A stretch of DNA of 64,000 nt from assembly GCA_964592595.1 (NCBI GenBank), contig CAZQFH010000005.1, positions 1-64,000 on the forward strand, in the 5' to 3' direction. The translations under genes were made by a program, and so were the position numbers. Of this stretch, positions 43,300-52,191 are shown piece by piece. Source of the DNA: UBA5536 sp964592595 (GTDB lineage: Bacteria; Bacteroidota; Bacteroidia; Bacteroidales; F082). The notes beneath the pieces were generated by a model. That model was not told the origin of the DNA and did not search any database. It saw only the letters and a list, made by a program, of their open reading frames with translations. How positions within the stretch are numbered: the first letter of the stretch is position 1; each line of letters starts with the position of its first letter.

Positions 43300-43657
43300 T
43301 TGTCGTTAATATCTCTGTTGCTGCTGCCATCCTACAGCAATTTGACTCAGGAAGCAGAGAGTCGTATCAATGATTTAAAAGACAAAACAGAGTCGTTGGA
43401 TTCATTGATCAACAGGGAAGTAGATAAAGTGTGGGCACTTGATTCATTAATCAACAGAGAAAGCGAGAAAGTGCAAAAGCTTGATTCGTTGATTAAAAAT
43501 TCCACCTCAAAAAATTGATTCCGTTTCAAAGGAAAAGATCAAACTTCTGGAAGAGCTGCTGAAATAAGCAGGAGAGTGGGGAGGTGTTTTTTTTGTTGTC
43601 CTGCTTGTAGTTGTTGTGATTGTTGTCGTTGTTTCGCATCAGCAAAAACTAACGTAA
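43300..43657 (+). pseudogene. Decayed coiled-coil protein with C-terminal membrane helix
   Basis: From 43300 the frame reads LSLLLLPSYSNL then a coiled coil with repeated LDSLINRE units, stopping at 43516-43518. Shifting frame near 43510 restores QKIDSVSKEKIKLLEELLK, which stops at 43565-43567; reading on in the same frame gives FFVVLLVVVVIVVVVS-HQQKLT, ending at 43655-43657. So one frameshift and one stop break a small protein of coiled coil plus membrane anchor. The same C-terminal helix type occurs intact at 52023-52115. Confidence 0.6.
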
Positions 43658-43818
43658 ACCTTTGTTTATGAGTCAAAAAGAGCCCCCGATTAGCGGGGCT
43701 AACGCCAAGATGAAAAGCCATCAAATCCTTATAATTTCATGGCAGAACCTCTTCTGCCTGCCTGACAGCACCAAGTTTATTGCTAAAGGCAGACAGCGAG
43801 GGGTTCTTTCACAAAGCT

Positions 43819-43866
43819 GATAGCCATCAGCCAATAGCCATCAGCCAATAGCCAACAGCCTCTTCA
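43819..43866. repeat. Short tandem repeat TAGCCATCAGCCAA
   Basis: About three imperfect copies of a 14-bp unit (TAGCCATCAGCCAA / TAGCCATCAGCCAA / TAGCCAACAGCC) end in CTCTTCAAA. The AGCCAACAGCCTCTTCAAA portion recurs at 52134-52152 behind the related small membrane ORF, so the two loci share 3'-flanking DNA. Confidence 0.7.
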
Positions 43867-43874
43867 AAGCCTCC

Positions 43875-44594
43875 TTAAAATATTCCAACACTTATTTCGA
43901 TAGCGCTTTCGTTGAGGGTTGGATTATAACCCAGTTTTACATCTACCGGAAAGCTAACTAATGATGATTCAACTTTTTTACTTACCATAAGCCCTATCTG
44001 AACAATTCCTGAAGCTTTGTTGCCGGTATAAAGTCCAGACACGGCATCAGCAGCCAATGTGGTGCCGAAGGCCATAAAAGGTTCAATTTTAGTGTTGTGC
44101 AAGCTGAATCCATAGCCTGCTTCCAAATAAGTGGAATAGCGGGCATCTCCTGAGGCAAGGCGGTCGTTGCCATACAAAATGGTGGCTGCTTTGATATTTA
44201 AGGGAAATGATTCGCCAAAATGATAGCCTACCGAAAGGTCAATAAGATGTATGGTTTCATCTTTGTCGTAGTTAAAAAACTCCGGATTATCCTGACCCGA
44301 GAAATTAAAGATATCAAGCAGGGTAATATTAAAACCTCCTGTTTCGTAGCTAATGATATGACTTACTTCGCGGTAGTTGCCATTTACTGACATGCCGCCC
44401 CATGCATAAACCGAAAAACCACCTTTGTAATAGCCTATCGTAGGGGCTGTTACCAGTCCATCGCTCACGCGCAAGCCCCGCCAGTAGTGCATGTTTTTTA
44501 CATCCAGGCCAACATCAAATTTGCCTTCGCTCTGCGCTGTAATCAATTGTGTGCTGCCAATCAAAATGAGTATAAGGGTGAGTATGCTTTTCAT
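43875..44594 (-). CDS. Putative outer-membrane porin-like protein of the glycerol operon
   Basis: 239 residues with signal peptide (ILTLILILIGSTQLITAQ). The mature part has regular amphipathic strands (FDVGLDVKNMHYWRGLRVSDG, FSVYAWGGMSVNGNYREV, GYGFSLHNTKIEPFMAFGT), reminiscent of TorF/Gcw_chp-type barrels, and ends in the barrel-type ISVGIF. It is 12 bp downstream of glpF, suggesting an outer-membrane path for glycerol or its phosphodiesters. The barrel is inferred; the substrate is not shown. Confidence 0.68.
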   Translation of the reverse strand: MKSILTLILILIGSTQLITAQSEGKFDVGLDVKNMHYWRGLRVSDGLVTAPTIGYYKGGFSVYAWGGMSVNGNYREVSHIISYETGGFNITLLDIFNFSGQDNPEFFNYDKDETIHLIDLSVGYHFGESFPLNIKAATILYGNDRLASGDARYSTYLEAGYGFSLHNTKIEPFMAFGTTLAADAVSGLYTGNKASGIVQIGLMVSKKVESSLVSFPVDVKLGYNPTLNESAIEISVGIF

Positions 44595-44606
44595 AACAAG
44601 TTTAAT

Positions 44607-45356
44607 TTAGTTGATTTTCAGTAAAAAAAGGTAAAGCAATGCCGCAATCACAGCACCAACCAAAGGGCCTGCGACAGGAATCCACGAATAGCTCCAGCCG
44701 CTATCGCGTTTTTCTTTTATGGGCAATAAATAATGTGCAATACGAGGTCCCAGATCACGTGCCGGATTGATGGCGTAACCGGTTACACCGCCCAGCGACA
44801 TGCCAATGCCAACAACCAACAATGCCACAGGCAGCGCACCTATTGATCCCAAACCAATTTTTGCCTCTGCCAGCGTGGAAGCTTCTAAAGTAGGGCTGCT
44901 AAAGTGGAGGATGACAAAGATTAACACAAAAGTGCCAATCATCTCTGCTACAAAATTATTGAAGCGATGGTGGATGGCAGGCATGGTTGAAAACACGGCT
45001 AGCTTAGCTTCTTTATCCTCGGTAATATCAAAGTGAGAGCGAAAGAAGACGTAAACCAAAACAGCACCTGCAAAAGCACCTGCAAGCTGCGCCAGGATAT
45101 AGGGCAATACATCGGCCCACGGAAACAAAGCTGCTGTTGCCAAACCAACTGTAACAGCCGGATTTATATGAGCGCCTGAATGCGGGCCGGCAACAATTAC
45201 GGCAATAAACACGCCTAAACCCCAGCCAAAGGCGATGTTTACCCAGCCTGCACCATTGCTTTTTGTTTGCTTTAGGATAGAATTGGCTACCACGCCTCCA
45301 CCCATCAGGATGAGGATTGCTGTTCCAATAAATTCATAGATTAATGCTTTTTCCAT
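44607..45356 (-). CDS. glpF: Aquaglyceroporin GlpF
   Basis: 249 residues from the ATG at 45356; an upstream extension to 45425 overlaps glpK and lacks family similarity. Six helices plus two half-helices: first NPA in HSGAHINPAVTVG and second NPAR in GYAINPARDLGPR. The Asp after NPAR is the mark of glycerol-conducting members. It facilitates entry of glycerol for GlpK. It is 20 bp behind glpK and 12 bp before the porin-like gene. Confidence 0.95.
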   Translation of the reverse strand: MEKALIYEFIGTAILILMGGGVVANSILKQTKSNGAGWVNIAFGWGLGVFIAVIVAGPHSGAHINPAVTVGLATAALFPWADVLPYILAQLAGAFAGAVLVYVFFRSHFDITEDKEAKLAVFSTMPAIHHRFNNFVAEMIGTFVLIFVILHFSSPTLEASTLAEAKIGLGSIGALPVALLVVGIGMSLGGVTGYAINPARDLGPRIAHYLLPIKEKRDSGWSYSWIPVAGPLVGAVIAALLYLFLLKIN

Positions 45357-45376
45357 TGTTGTAGTGTTTTGAGTTT

Positions 45377-46873
45377 TTAGTCGTTTTTTATCCAGGATTT
45401 CGCACGTATCACAGCATCCTGCCATTTAGCCTTTTTAGCAGCCACGGCAGCATCATCCATTTGTTTGGCGAAACTGCGGTCGAGTTGCCATTGCTGTTTA
45501 ATTTCATCCAAATTGTTCCAATAACCAACGGCAAGGCCGGCCAGATAAGCAGCTCCCATTGCAGTTGTTTCGATAACTTGTGGTCTTACAACCGGAATTC
45601 CAAGCAGGTCGGCTTGTATCTGCATCAGCAGGTTATTAGCCGAAGCACCTCCATCAACACGCAATTCTTTAATAGGAATATTAGCATCTTTTACCATTAC
45701 TTCCAGCACATCCATGGTTTGAAGTGCAATACCATCCAATGCTGCCCGGGCAATATGGGCACGTGTGGTTCCCCTGTTCAGGCCAATCATCATGCCACGT
45801 GCATATTGATCCCAATGTGGAGCGCCCATGCCGGTGAATGATGGGACGAAAAATAAATCGCCGCTGTCGTTCACCTTTAAAGCCAGCTCTTCTATTTCGG
45901 GTGATGTTTTGATGATTCCCAATCCATCTCTCAGCCACTGCACTGTAGCACCCCCCATGAAAATACTACCTTCGAGGGCGTAAGTGGTTTGTCCGTCGAT
46001 TTGCCAGGCAATAGTTGTAAGCAGGTTATTTTTTGAGATAAAGGGCTTTTGGCCTGTGTTCATCAGCATGAAACAGCCGGTGCCATAAGTGTTTTTTACC
46101 ATGCCTTCGTCGGTACACATCTGGCCAAATAGCGCAGCTTGCTGATCACCTGCAATGCCTGCTATTGGTACTTTTGAAGCAAATATCGTAGTATTGGTAT
46201 GGTCATAAATCTCACTGCTCGAAGCTACTTCCGGCAACAAGGAGCGGGGTATGTCCATCAGCTCCAGCAGTTCGTCGTCCCAGGCCAGCGTATTGATGTT
46301 GTAGAGCATGGTGCGGCTGGCATTGGTTACATCGGTCACATGGCGTCTGCCCTGTGTTAGCTTCCAAATAAGCCATGTGTCGATAGTGCCAAAGGCGAGC
46401 TGTCCTTTGCTGGCTTTTTCGCGTGCGCCTTCCACATTATTGAGAATCCAATTGATTTTTGTCCCGCTAAAATAGGCGTCAATAACGAGGCCGGTTTTTG
46501 CTTTGATCGTGCCAGCCAAACCTTTTGCTTTTAAGCTATCGCAATAATTGGCTGTGCGGCGATCCTGCCACACGATGGCATTGTATATGGGTTCGCCGGT
46601 TTTGCGATCCCAAACTACAGTAGTTTCGCGCTGATTGGTAATTCCAATACCGGCAATCTGCTTACCGTTGATTCCAAGTGTGGTAATAGCTTCCACAGCC
46701 ACGGCGGCCTGCGACGACCAGATTTCATGCGGATCGTGTTCTACCCAACCCGGTTGAGGAAAAATTTGCTTGAATTCTTTTTGTGCAACGGCGCGTATGT
46801 TTCCGCTGCGATCGAAAATCAATGCCCTTGAGCTGGTGGTTCCCTGATCAAAAGCGAGCATGTAATGTTCCAT
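45377..46873 (-). CDS. glpK: Glycerol kinase
   Basis: 498 residues of the FGGY family. N-terminal LAFDQGTTSSRALIFD is the phosphate-1 loop, VWQDRRTANYCDSL and GTIDTWLIWKLTQG bind glycerol, and GIAGDQQAALFGQ is the conserved phosphate-2 region; LRVDGGASANNLLMQ is the adenosine motif. It phosphorylates glycerol to sn-glycerol-3-phosphate. It lies 41 bp after glpD and 20 bp before glpF. Confidence 0.97.
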   Translation of the reverse strand: MEHYMLAFDQGTTSSRALIFDRSGNIRAVAQKEFKQIFPQPGWVEHDPHEIWSSQAAVAVEAITTLGINGKQIAGIGITNQRETTVVWDRKTGEPIYNAIVWQDRRTANYCDSLKAKGLAGTIKAKTGLVIDAYFSGTKINWILNNVEGAREKASKGQLAFGTIDTWLIWKLTQGRRHVTDVTNASRTMLYNINTLAWDDELLELMDIPRSLLPEVASSSEIYDHTNTTIFASKVPIAGIAGDQQAALFGQMCTDEGMVKNTYGTGCFMLMNTGQKPFISKNNLLTTIAWQIDGQTTYALEGSIFMGGATVQWLRDGLGIIKTSPEIEELALKVNDSGDLFFVPSFTGMGAPHWDQYARGMMIGLNRGTTRAHIARAALDGIALQTMDVLEVMVKDANIPIKELRVDGGASANNLLMQIQADLLGIPVVRPQVIETTAMGAAYLAGLAVGYWNNLDEIKQQWQLDRSFAKQMDDAAVAAKKAKWQDAVIRAKSWIKND

Positions 46874-46914
46874 TGAGGTTATTTATTAGTTATTAAAAGT
46901 GATGTTTATCTGTA

Positions 46915-48480
46915 TTAGTTTAAGAAATACTGTTGTGCCACTAACTCATATTCGTGCACTTGCTGTTTTGCCCATTGTTCGTCTTTTTCCAGTTCCATTG
47001 CCAGTATGTGGGCCACCTGAGGTGCTATGCGGATTGATTCTCGGGCATCGAGCAGCAAACAGCGTGTGCGTCGCGATAAAACATCCTCCACTGTGCGTGC
47101 CATTTCGTGGCGAGCAGCCCACACTACCTGTGCTTTATATAAAGGAAACGAATCGCTGATTAATCCCTCAAAAGCTTCTTTTTCGCTGGCCAGTGCCATC
47201 ATGGGTGCTTTGTCGCTGCCATACACATACAATGGATCGCTGCGGTCAACATCTTTTTGGTATCCATGCAATTTGAGATTTTTGGTGGGTGATGCTTTTT
47301 TAGGCCACGATTTTGTTTGTTCTATTTTCTCCATCATATCTTCTGCCATCCGTCTGAAGGTGGTCCATTTGCCACCTACAATTGTGAATAGATGACTGGG
47401 TGAAACGATAATTTTGTGGCTTCTTGAAATTTCGCGGGTTTTCTTGGCTTCGCCTTTTGGAGCTGCCAAAGGCCTTAAGCCAGCAAAAATACTGCGAACA
47501 TCCGAGCGTTTTGGAGCCTTTTCCATGTATTTAGCCATGGTATTGAGGATAAACGAAATTTCATCTTCCAGGGCAACAGGCTCCAGTGAGGCGCTTTCGA
47601 TAGGAGTGTCGGTTGTACCTACAACAACTTTATTGTGCCATGGCACAGCAAAGAGCACCCTGCCATCATCTGTTTTGGGTATCATCAGTGCGTCATCGCC
47701 CGGCAGAAAGCTCTTGTCGAGAACGATATGCACACCCTGGCTTGGTTTGATCATGCCCGGCATTTCGGGGCGATCCATCTGCATAATTTTATCAGCAAAC
47801 ACCCCTGTTGCATTTACCATGGCTTTTGCTTTGATATGAAGATTGGTATTGTTCTCCAGGTCGGTGATGTCAGCCCCGTCAACAAAACCGTTTTTATCTT
47901 TGGTAAGTTTTGTAACTTGGGCATAGTTGAGCAAATGAGCACCCAGTTCAGCGGCGGTTTGAAGCACGTTAATGGCAAGTCGCGAATCGTCAAACTGACC
48001 ATCATGGTAGAGAATACCTGCCGAAATTTTCTTTCCTTTTAACGTACTGATTCTTTTTAAGGTATTTTTTTTCGTAATGCGCAGTGATCTGCCAAGGCTG
48101 TATTTGCCTGCAAGCAAATCATAAAACATAAGGCCTGCGGTATAAAGCACTTCATCATACAAACCAAAGGCTGGAATGATAAAAGATAGATTTTTAACCA
48201 GGTGGGGCGCATTGTGTACCAGCCGGCCACGTTCTGTGCAGGCTTCACGTACCAAGCCCAAGTCGCCCTGAGCCATATAGCGTACACCACCATGCACCAA
48301 TTTCGTGCTTTTACTGGATGTTGATTTAGTGAAATCAGCTTGTTCGACCAGTAAAGTACTGTAGCCTTTGCTCGCTGCTTCCAATGCCATTCCAATTCCG
48401 GTTGCGCCACCGCCTATGATGAGCACATCATAAGCTTTGGTTTGATTTTTTACCTGCCGAAGCATTTCGTTTCTTTTCAT
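46915..48480 (-). CDS. glpD: Glycerol-3-phosphate dehydrogenase, FAD-dependent
   Basis: 521 residues from ATG 48480 (48513 would run into the operator region). FAD motif IIGGGATGIGMALEAASKG near the N-terminus, then the diagnostic STKLVHGGVRYM. SQGVHIVLDKSFLPGDDALM, IVGGKWTTFRRMAEDMM, and the C-terminal helical domain (AARHEMARTVEDVLSRRTR) follow. It oxidises G3P to DHAP and reduces quinone at the inner membrane. It is the first gene of the glpD-K-F-porin operon, divergent from a DeoR-type repressor. Confidence 0.97.
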   Translation of the reverse strand: MKRNEMLRQVKNQTKAYDVLIIGGGATGIGMALEAASKGYSTLLVEQADFTKSTSSKSTKLVHGGVRYMAQGDLGLVREACTERGRLVHNAPHLVKNLSFIIPAFGLYDEVLYTAGLMFYDLLAGKYSLGRSLRITKKNTLKRISTLKGKKISAGILYHDGQFDDSRLAINVLQTAAELGAHLLNYAQVTKLTKDKNGFVDGADITDLENNTNLHIKAKAMVNATGVFADKIMQMDRPEMPGMIKPSQGVHIVLDKSFLPGDDALMIPKTDDGRVLFAVPWHNKVVVGTTDTPIESASLEPVALEDEISFILNTMAKYMEKAPKRSDVRSIFAGLRPLAAPKGEAKKTREISRSHKIIVSPSHLFTIVGGKWTTFRRMAEDMMEKIEQTKSWPKKASPTKNLKLHGYQKDVDRSDPLYVYGSDKAPMMALASEKEAFEGLISDSFPLYKAQVVWAARHEMARTVEDVLSRRTRCLLLDARESIRIAPQVAHILAMELEKDEQWAKQQVHEYELVAQQYFLN

Positions 48481-48484
48481 TTTA

Positions 48485-48531
48485 CTTTCGTTTAATTTAT
48501 AATACGAAAGCAAAAGTATAAATAACGAAAG
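48485..48531. promoter_or_regulatory. DeoR/GlpR-type operator cluster in the glpD promoter
   Basis: CTTTCGT (48485-48491) and ACGAAAG (48504-48510) form a perfect inverted repeat; a further ACGAAAG is at 48525-48531. On the minus strand TACTTTTG (48518-48511) is a good -7 element between the sites. TTTCGT-type repeats are the usual targets of DeoR-family repressors; a further TTTCGT lies at 48635-48640 on the repressor side. Confidence 0.65.
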
Positions 48532-48634
48532 ATAAAAAGCAAGTAAAAATAATAAAAAATTAAATATATTTTAATAAATAATGATAATCAGTTAGTTATG
48601 ACTAATTATTTTTTGTGATTTTATTTGTAAGAAG

Positions 48635-48676
48635 TTTCGTAAAAAGAAAATTTGTACTAACTTTGTAAAAAAGGAG
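48635..48676 (+). promoter_or_regulatory. Promoter, operator and RBS of the DeoR-type gene
   Basis: TTTCGT (48635-48640), 17-bp gap, TAACTTTG (48658-48665) as -7 element, then AAGGAG (48671-48676) five bases before ATG 48682. A strong Shine-Dalgarno sequence is rare in this window. The operator-like TTTCGT at the -33 position suggests autorepression. Confidence 0.55.
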
Positions 48677-48681
48677 TAAAT

Positions 48682-49449
48682 ATGGCACAGCTTATGGCCG
48701 AAAGGCATCAACAAATTTTGGAAATATTGCAGGAAAAGAAATTCCTGAGTGTTGTAAAGCTTGGCGAAAAAACCGGAGCCTCTCTGGTGACGATTCGAAA
48801 AGACCTGAGCATACTCGAAGAAAAGGGGCTGGTTTATCGTTCGCATGGGAGTGCCGGCCTGCAGAATCCTTATGTAACTGACAGGCATGTATCAGAAAAG
48901 GAGAAGATTAATGCCTCCGAAAAGATACGAATAGCCATTCGTGCTGCTTCTTATATAAGTTATGGCGATACGATTTTATTGGCTTCCGGCACTACGATTA
49001 ACGAGTTGGCAAGACAAATAAAAAGCCCAGGTAACATCACAGTGATATCTGCTTCGCTTATTGCATCGGATATACTGAGTAAACAGCCCGAAACAGAAAC
49101 CATTCAGCTTTCGGGAATGGTGCGTAAAAGCTCTTTGTCGGTAGTTGGTTCATTAGCCGAGCAAATGCTGCAAAGCTTTAGTTGCAATTTGTTGTTTATG
49201 GGAGTTGATGGAATCGATCTTGATTTTGGACTCACCACCACCAATGCCCATGAGGCCGCATTGAACCGACAGATGATCAATGCTTCACAGAAAATTATTG
49301 TGCTGGCCGATTCCAGTAAGCTGGGGCGCAAAGGTTTTGGCCATATCTGCCCGCTCAGCAACGTGGATGTAATAATTACTGACAACAAAGCATCAACAGA
49401 AATGGTTGGTGCTATGGAAGAACAAGGCATTGAAGTTGAAATGGTTTGA
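48682..49449 (+). CDS. DeoR-family repressor, probable glycerol regulator
   Basis: 255 residues. Winged-helix N-terminus AERHQQILEILQEKKFLSVVKL with recognition helix TGASLVTIRKDLSILEEKGL and wing VYRSHGSAGL. The C-terminal sugar-phosphate-sensing domain has ILLASGTTINELARQI, LFMGVDGID and ADSSKLGRKGF. Divergent from glpD with TTTCGT repeats between, it most likely represses glpDKF until glycerol-3-phosphate appears (GlpR role; inference from position). Confidence 0.88.
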   Translation: MAQLMAERHQQILEILQEKKFLSVVKLGEKTGASLVTIRKDLSILEEKGLVYRSHGSAGLQNPYVTDRHVSEKEKINASEKIRIAIRAASYISYGDTILLASGTTINELARQIKSPGNITVISASLIASDILSKQPETETIQLSGMVRKSSLSVVGSLAEQMLQSFSCNLLFMGVDGIDLDFGLTTTNAHEAALNRQMINASQKIIVLADSSKLGRKGFGHICPLSNVDVIITDNKASTEMVGAMEEQGIEVEMV

Positions 49450-49705
49450 CGGTCTCTCCAAGGCTAATTTTCTTGTGGTAAATGTTCTGATAATAGGATA
49501 AAGTTACGTTAGTATTTTTAAGAAGACAACGCTAATAAGCAGTGTAAAATTTTCACTTAAATCACGTTGGGATTATAGCCTCCGGCTGATACCGATTTGC
49601 CATAGCCATGCGGTTTTTGCCAGAGGCTGGTAAGTATGCGACTTCATTCGCAACATTAGCAGGTCACCGGCTTGTTGTTGCCTGGCAGCAGGCTTTCCTG
49701 ATTGC
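49450..49705. other. Intergenic region between the DeoR gene and carbonic anhydrase
   Basis: No ORF of note. It holds an imperfect 9-bp inverted repeat (AGCCTCCGG near 49578 and CCAGAGGCT near 49620) and a small GCCTG-GCAG-CAGGC hairpin near 49680 that could end transcription from the left. Nothing else is recognisable. Confidence 0.4.
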
Positions 49706-50476
49706 TTAATCCTTGCTATAGATCGTTCTGCCATTCAAATTTTGAACGTTTCTGTAATTATTTTTCAGGATAGCTTCCAGTTGCGCCAATTGACTGGCTG
49801 ATGCAGTGATTGTTTCCTTTAAAACATACCAGCTGACTACTTCAGAACATGGAGGCGTTGTTAATGATCCGCTGTAATGGTAAAAGCTTTTGCTTTCCGG
49901 CAAAAGATTTGCCAGTTCAATTTCGGTAGTATCTGCGTAAGTGCCTTTTTCCGTTGGGAAGTGAGTCAGGAATTCCGAAAATAATTCGTTGGCCTCTCCC
50001 GCTTCGAAGAACACACCTACCACAGCAAAATCTGTTTCTGATGCCTGGTGTACAAAGTGAACCTCCAGGGGATAGTTGATGCCGTTTACCTGATGTTCGC
50101 TTTTGGCATGATAATGAAATTGCAATAAGTTATATTGCTGTGATCCAATTGTTAAGGTGCTGCCCTGTTCGCAGGCAAACTCTATGGTGTGCCCGTTGTT
50201 TTCGATATCAGCGGGTGTTGTGGCATAGCTAAAAACCAAATCAGCCAGGCTGGTATCCGTTACAAAACCGGCGATATTAACAGGCGATTGGCTTTGACCT
50301 CCGCAAGCACTATAGCCACTGCATAGCTCAGGCCATTTATCCTGCCCGTCTTCGCTGCTGTGATGCGACCAGTGCACCCCTGTACAATCTTCAGGGATTA
50401 GTGTCTTTTCTGATTTACAGCTTGTAAGAGCGAGGCTAAGAACTGCAAAAGCGAAGAGCAATCTTAAATTTTTCAT
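49706..50476 (-). CDS. Alpha-carbonic anhydrase, lipoprotein
   Basis: 256 residues. The signal peptide ends in a lipobox-like ALTSCKS, so it is an envelope lipoprotein. The alpha-CA zinc ligands are in FHYHAKSEHQ (two His on one strand) and LEVHFVHQ (third). VNIAG near QSQSPVN and TPPCSEVVSWYVL are also diagnostic. Two further Cys pairs (DCTGV, CSGYSACGG) may form disulfides. It hydrates CO2 in the periplasm. It stands alone. Confidence 0.93.
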   Translation of the reverse strand: MKNLRLLFAFAVLSLALTSCKSEKTLIPEDCTGVHWSHHSSEDGQDKWPELCSGYSACGGQSQSPVNIAGFVTDTSLADLVFSYATTPADIENNGHTIEFACEQGSTLTIGSQQYNLLQFHYHAKSEHQVNGINYPLEVHFVHQASETDFAVVGVFFEAGEANELFSEFLTHFPTEKGTYADTTEIELANLLPESKSFYHYSGSLTTPPCSEVVSWYVLKETITASASQLAQLEAILKNNYRNVQNLNGRTIYSKD

Positions 50477-51168
50477 GCGTTGATGGGTTTAGGTTGTATA
50501 AATTCAGTTCATTATAAAATACATCGAAGCCTATATATTGCAATCGCTTAAGGGCTATCCCATTAATTTTTGTGCGTGACGGATAACTGCAAAAGCTGCA
50601 AAAAATTCAGACTTAATTGATGAGCAACAATAAGGAGGTCAGGCTGCTATTATCAATAAGACGCTAAAAGTAAATGAATTCAAATACGTTAAGTTGTATA
50701 AGTAAGCTAAATCAACTTTTGAATACCAATTTTTGTGTGAATGGATAAATAATAGCGCAACTTCATTGCGCAGCCTGAGGCGATATTACGTGCTATGCCT
50801 TACTTCATGATTTTTTTTTGATGTTTTTTTTTAATGCTAAAAAATATCCTCAAAAACATTAAAAAGTGTCACATAATTCCTCTTAGTAGGAGTAAATCCT
50901 TTTATGACAGGTAAGAATATTGTGATCGTAATTAATGGTATAAGCTTGCTGACAGGATGCCGGCCAATAAGGCCAGTGCAAACATACCGGTTCAATTAAA
51001 AAAACACGCCTCAATTTGCCGGTTTTGATGCTTGCCACAATAAAGTACCGCCATTGTTTTGATCCTACATTGATGTTAATAATTTGATTTATAAATTAAT
51101 ACACATAGTAATGATACATTTTTACTTTTTTAAGCAACGTAATAAGAACATATTAATCTTTTATAGTG
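50477..51168. other. Gene-poor 0.7-kb interval
   Basis: No credible coding frame on either strand. A perfect GCGCAA/TTGCGC hairpin with a 5-nt loop lies at 50755-50771, poly-T runs at about 50810 and 50824, and a GCCGGCCAATAAGGCC-like short palindromic stretch near 50960. No RNA family was recognised. Confidence 0.4.
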
Positions 51169-51971
51169 ATGAAAACAGCGTTTAACCGCAGTCAAAAAAT
51201 CCTGGTGATCCGTCAAGTTCTCGCAGAACATCCGGAAGTATTCGAGGGTAAAAGTGAAGCTTTGTTGGTATGCCATCTATTCCTCGAACAATCGCAGTTG
51301 CTGCTGCAAAAGATCACTCTTTTAGCAGAGCCTGCAAGCACTGTCTGGGTTGAGCGCATGGCCAACAGTCAGCTTTTTGATGATTTGTTGTACAAGATGT
51401 TAAACATAGGGATGTTGCTGGCGCGTCGCAAGGGCGATTTGGGGATGGAAAACAGCTTTAAGGCGTATAGCAGGGTGATTCACCGCTCATCTATCAGCAG
51501 GGCGATAGCCATTGCTGAGATGGAGGTAAGCACCTTTGCTGCCAACGAAGATAGCCTTTACCTGCGTTGGGTTTTGATCCTGAAGCACGTCGTCAGTTTG
51601 AGCAGCTGCATCTGGAGCTGGATCGTTATATGCGCTACCATGCCACTGACTATCCGCTCTTTACGCAGCGCTATCAAATCATTCGCAGGACACGTCCCAA
51701 GCCATCAGCACCAGAGCTGCCAACCGAATCGGATATCAGTGGCGGGGTCACAAACGCCCAAACCGGCGAAGCCGTTGTTGGTGCAGTGATCACCCTGATT
51801 GAGCATGCTTACAGCATCGAAACGGATGCCGATGGTTGTTATATGTTAGATGAGTTGCCTCCGAGCAGCTTTACCATAAGCTGTCATAAGCCTGCTTATC
51901 AGGTTTCTGAGTTAGCCAGTTTCATCCATACTGCCAACGACACTGTGATAATACATAACTTCGAACTGTAA
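51169..51971 (+). pseudogene. Frameshifted protein with C-terminal carboxypeptidase-regulatory-like domain
   Basis: From the ATG at 51169 (GTG at 51166 is alternative) the frame encodes an all-helical part (FNRSQKILVIRQVLAEHPEV to VSTFAANEDSLYLRW). Near 51565 the sense moves to the next frame: GFDPEARRQFEQLHLELDR, then a proline linker and a CarboxypepD_reg-like beta sandwich (ISGGVTNAQTGEAVVGAVI to DTVIIHNFEL) ending at 51971. The two halves join smoothly if one base is added or removed at 51560-51575, so a single indel breaks an otherwise intact gene. Sequencing error is the main alternative. Confidence 0.75.
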
Positions 51972-52022
51972 TATGCAGACGCTGCTTCCTGATTAGCAGG
52001 CTGATAATCAATAAAATACTGC

Positions 52023-52115
52023 ATGGCAGTTGCTATGCGGTTTTTTGTTGCATTGGTTGTTCTCCTTGTTTTTGTTGTTTTGTATCAGAAAAAACAGACG
52101 AAAACTTTTGTTTAA
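52023..52115 (+). CDS. Very small single-helix membrane protein
   Basis: 30 residues: a short N-terminus, a strongly hydrophobic helix (FFVALVVLLVFVVLY) and a basic tail (QKKQTKTFV). The C-terminal helix and tail resemble the end of the decayed gene at 43300-43657, and the downstream DNA (AGCCAACAGCCTCTTCAAA) is shared. It may be a translated micropeptide or the surviving end of a larger lost gene; there is no SD sequence. Confidence 0.35.
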   Translation: MAVAMRFFVALVVLLVFVVLYQKKQTKTFV

Positions 52116-52157
52116 ATGTCAATACGAGCCAACAGCCAACAGCCTCTTCAAACAGCC

Positions 52158-52191
52158 AAAAAAAACTCCCGCCAGCCAATGCCAACGGGAG
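52158..52191 (-). terminator. Terminator of the first protease/small-protein unit
   Basis: On the minus strand CTCCCG / CGGGAG stem with a 14-nt loop followed by eight T (52165-52158). The hairpin is shared, apart from one base, with the terminator at 57807-57839. Confidence 0.8.

Noticed and set aside
43819..43866. CRISPR-like array
   Set aside because: The repeat units are 14 bp and contiguous, without spacers, and no cas gene is present.
50755..50771. Terminator or small RNA at the GCGCAA/TTGCGC hairpin
   Set aside because: No adjacent T-run and no gene directly upstream; kept only as a note on the interval.
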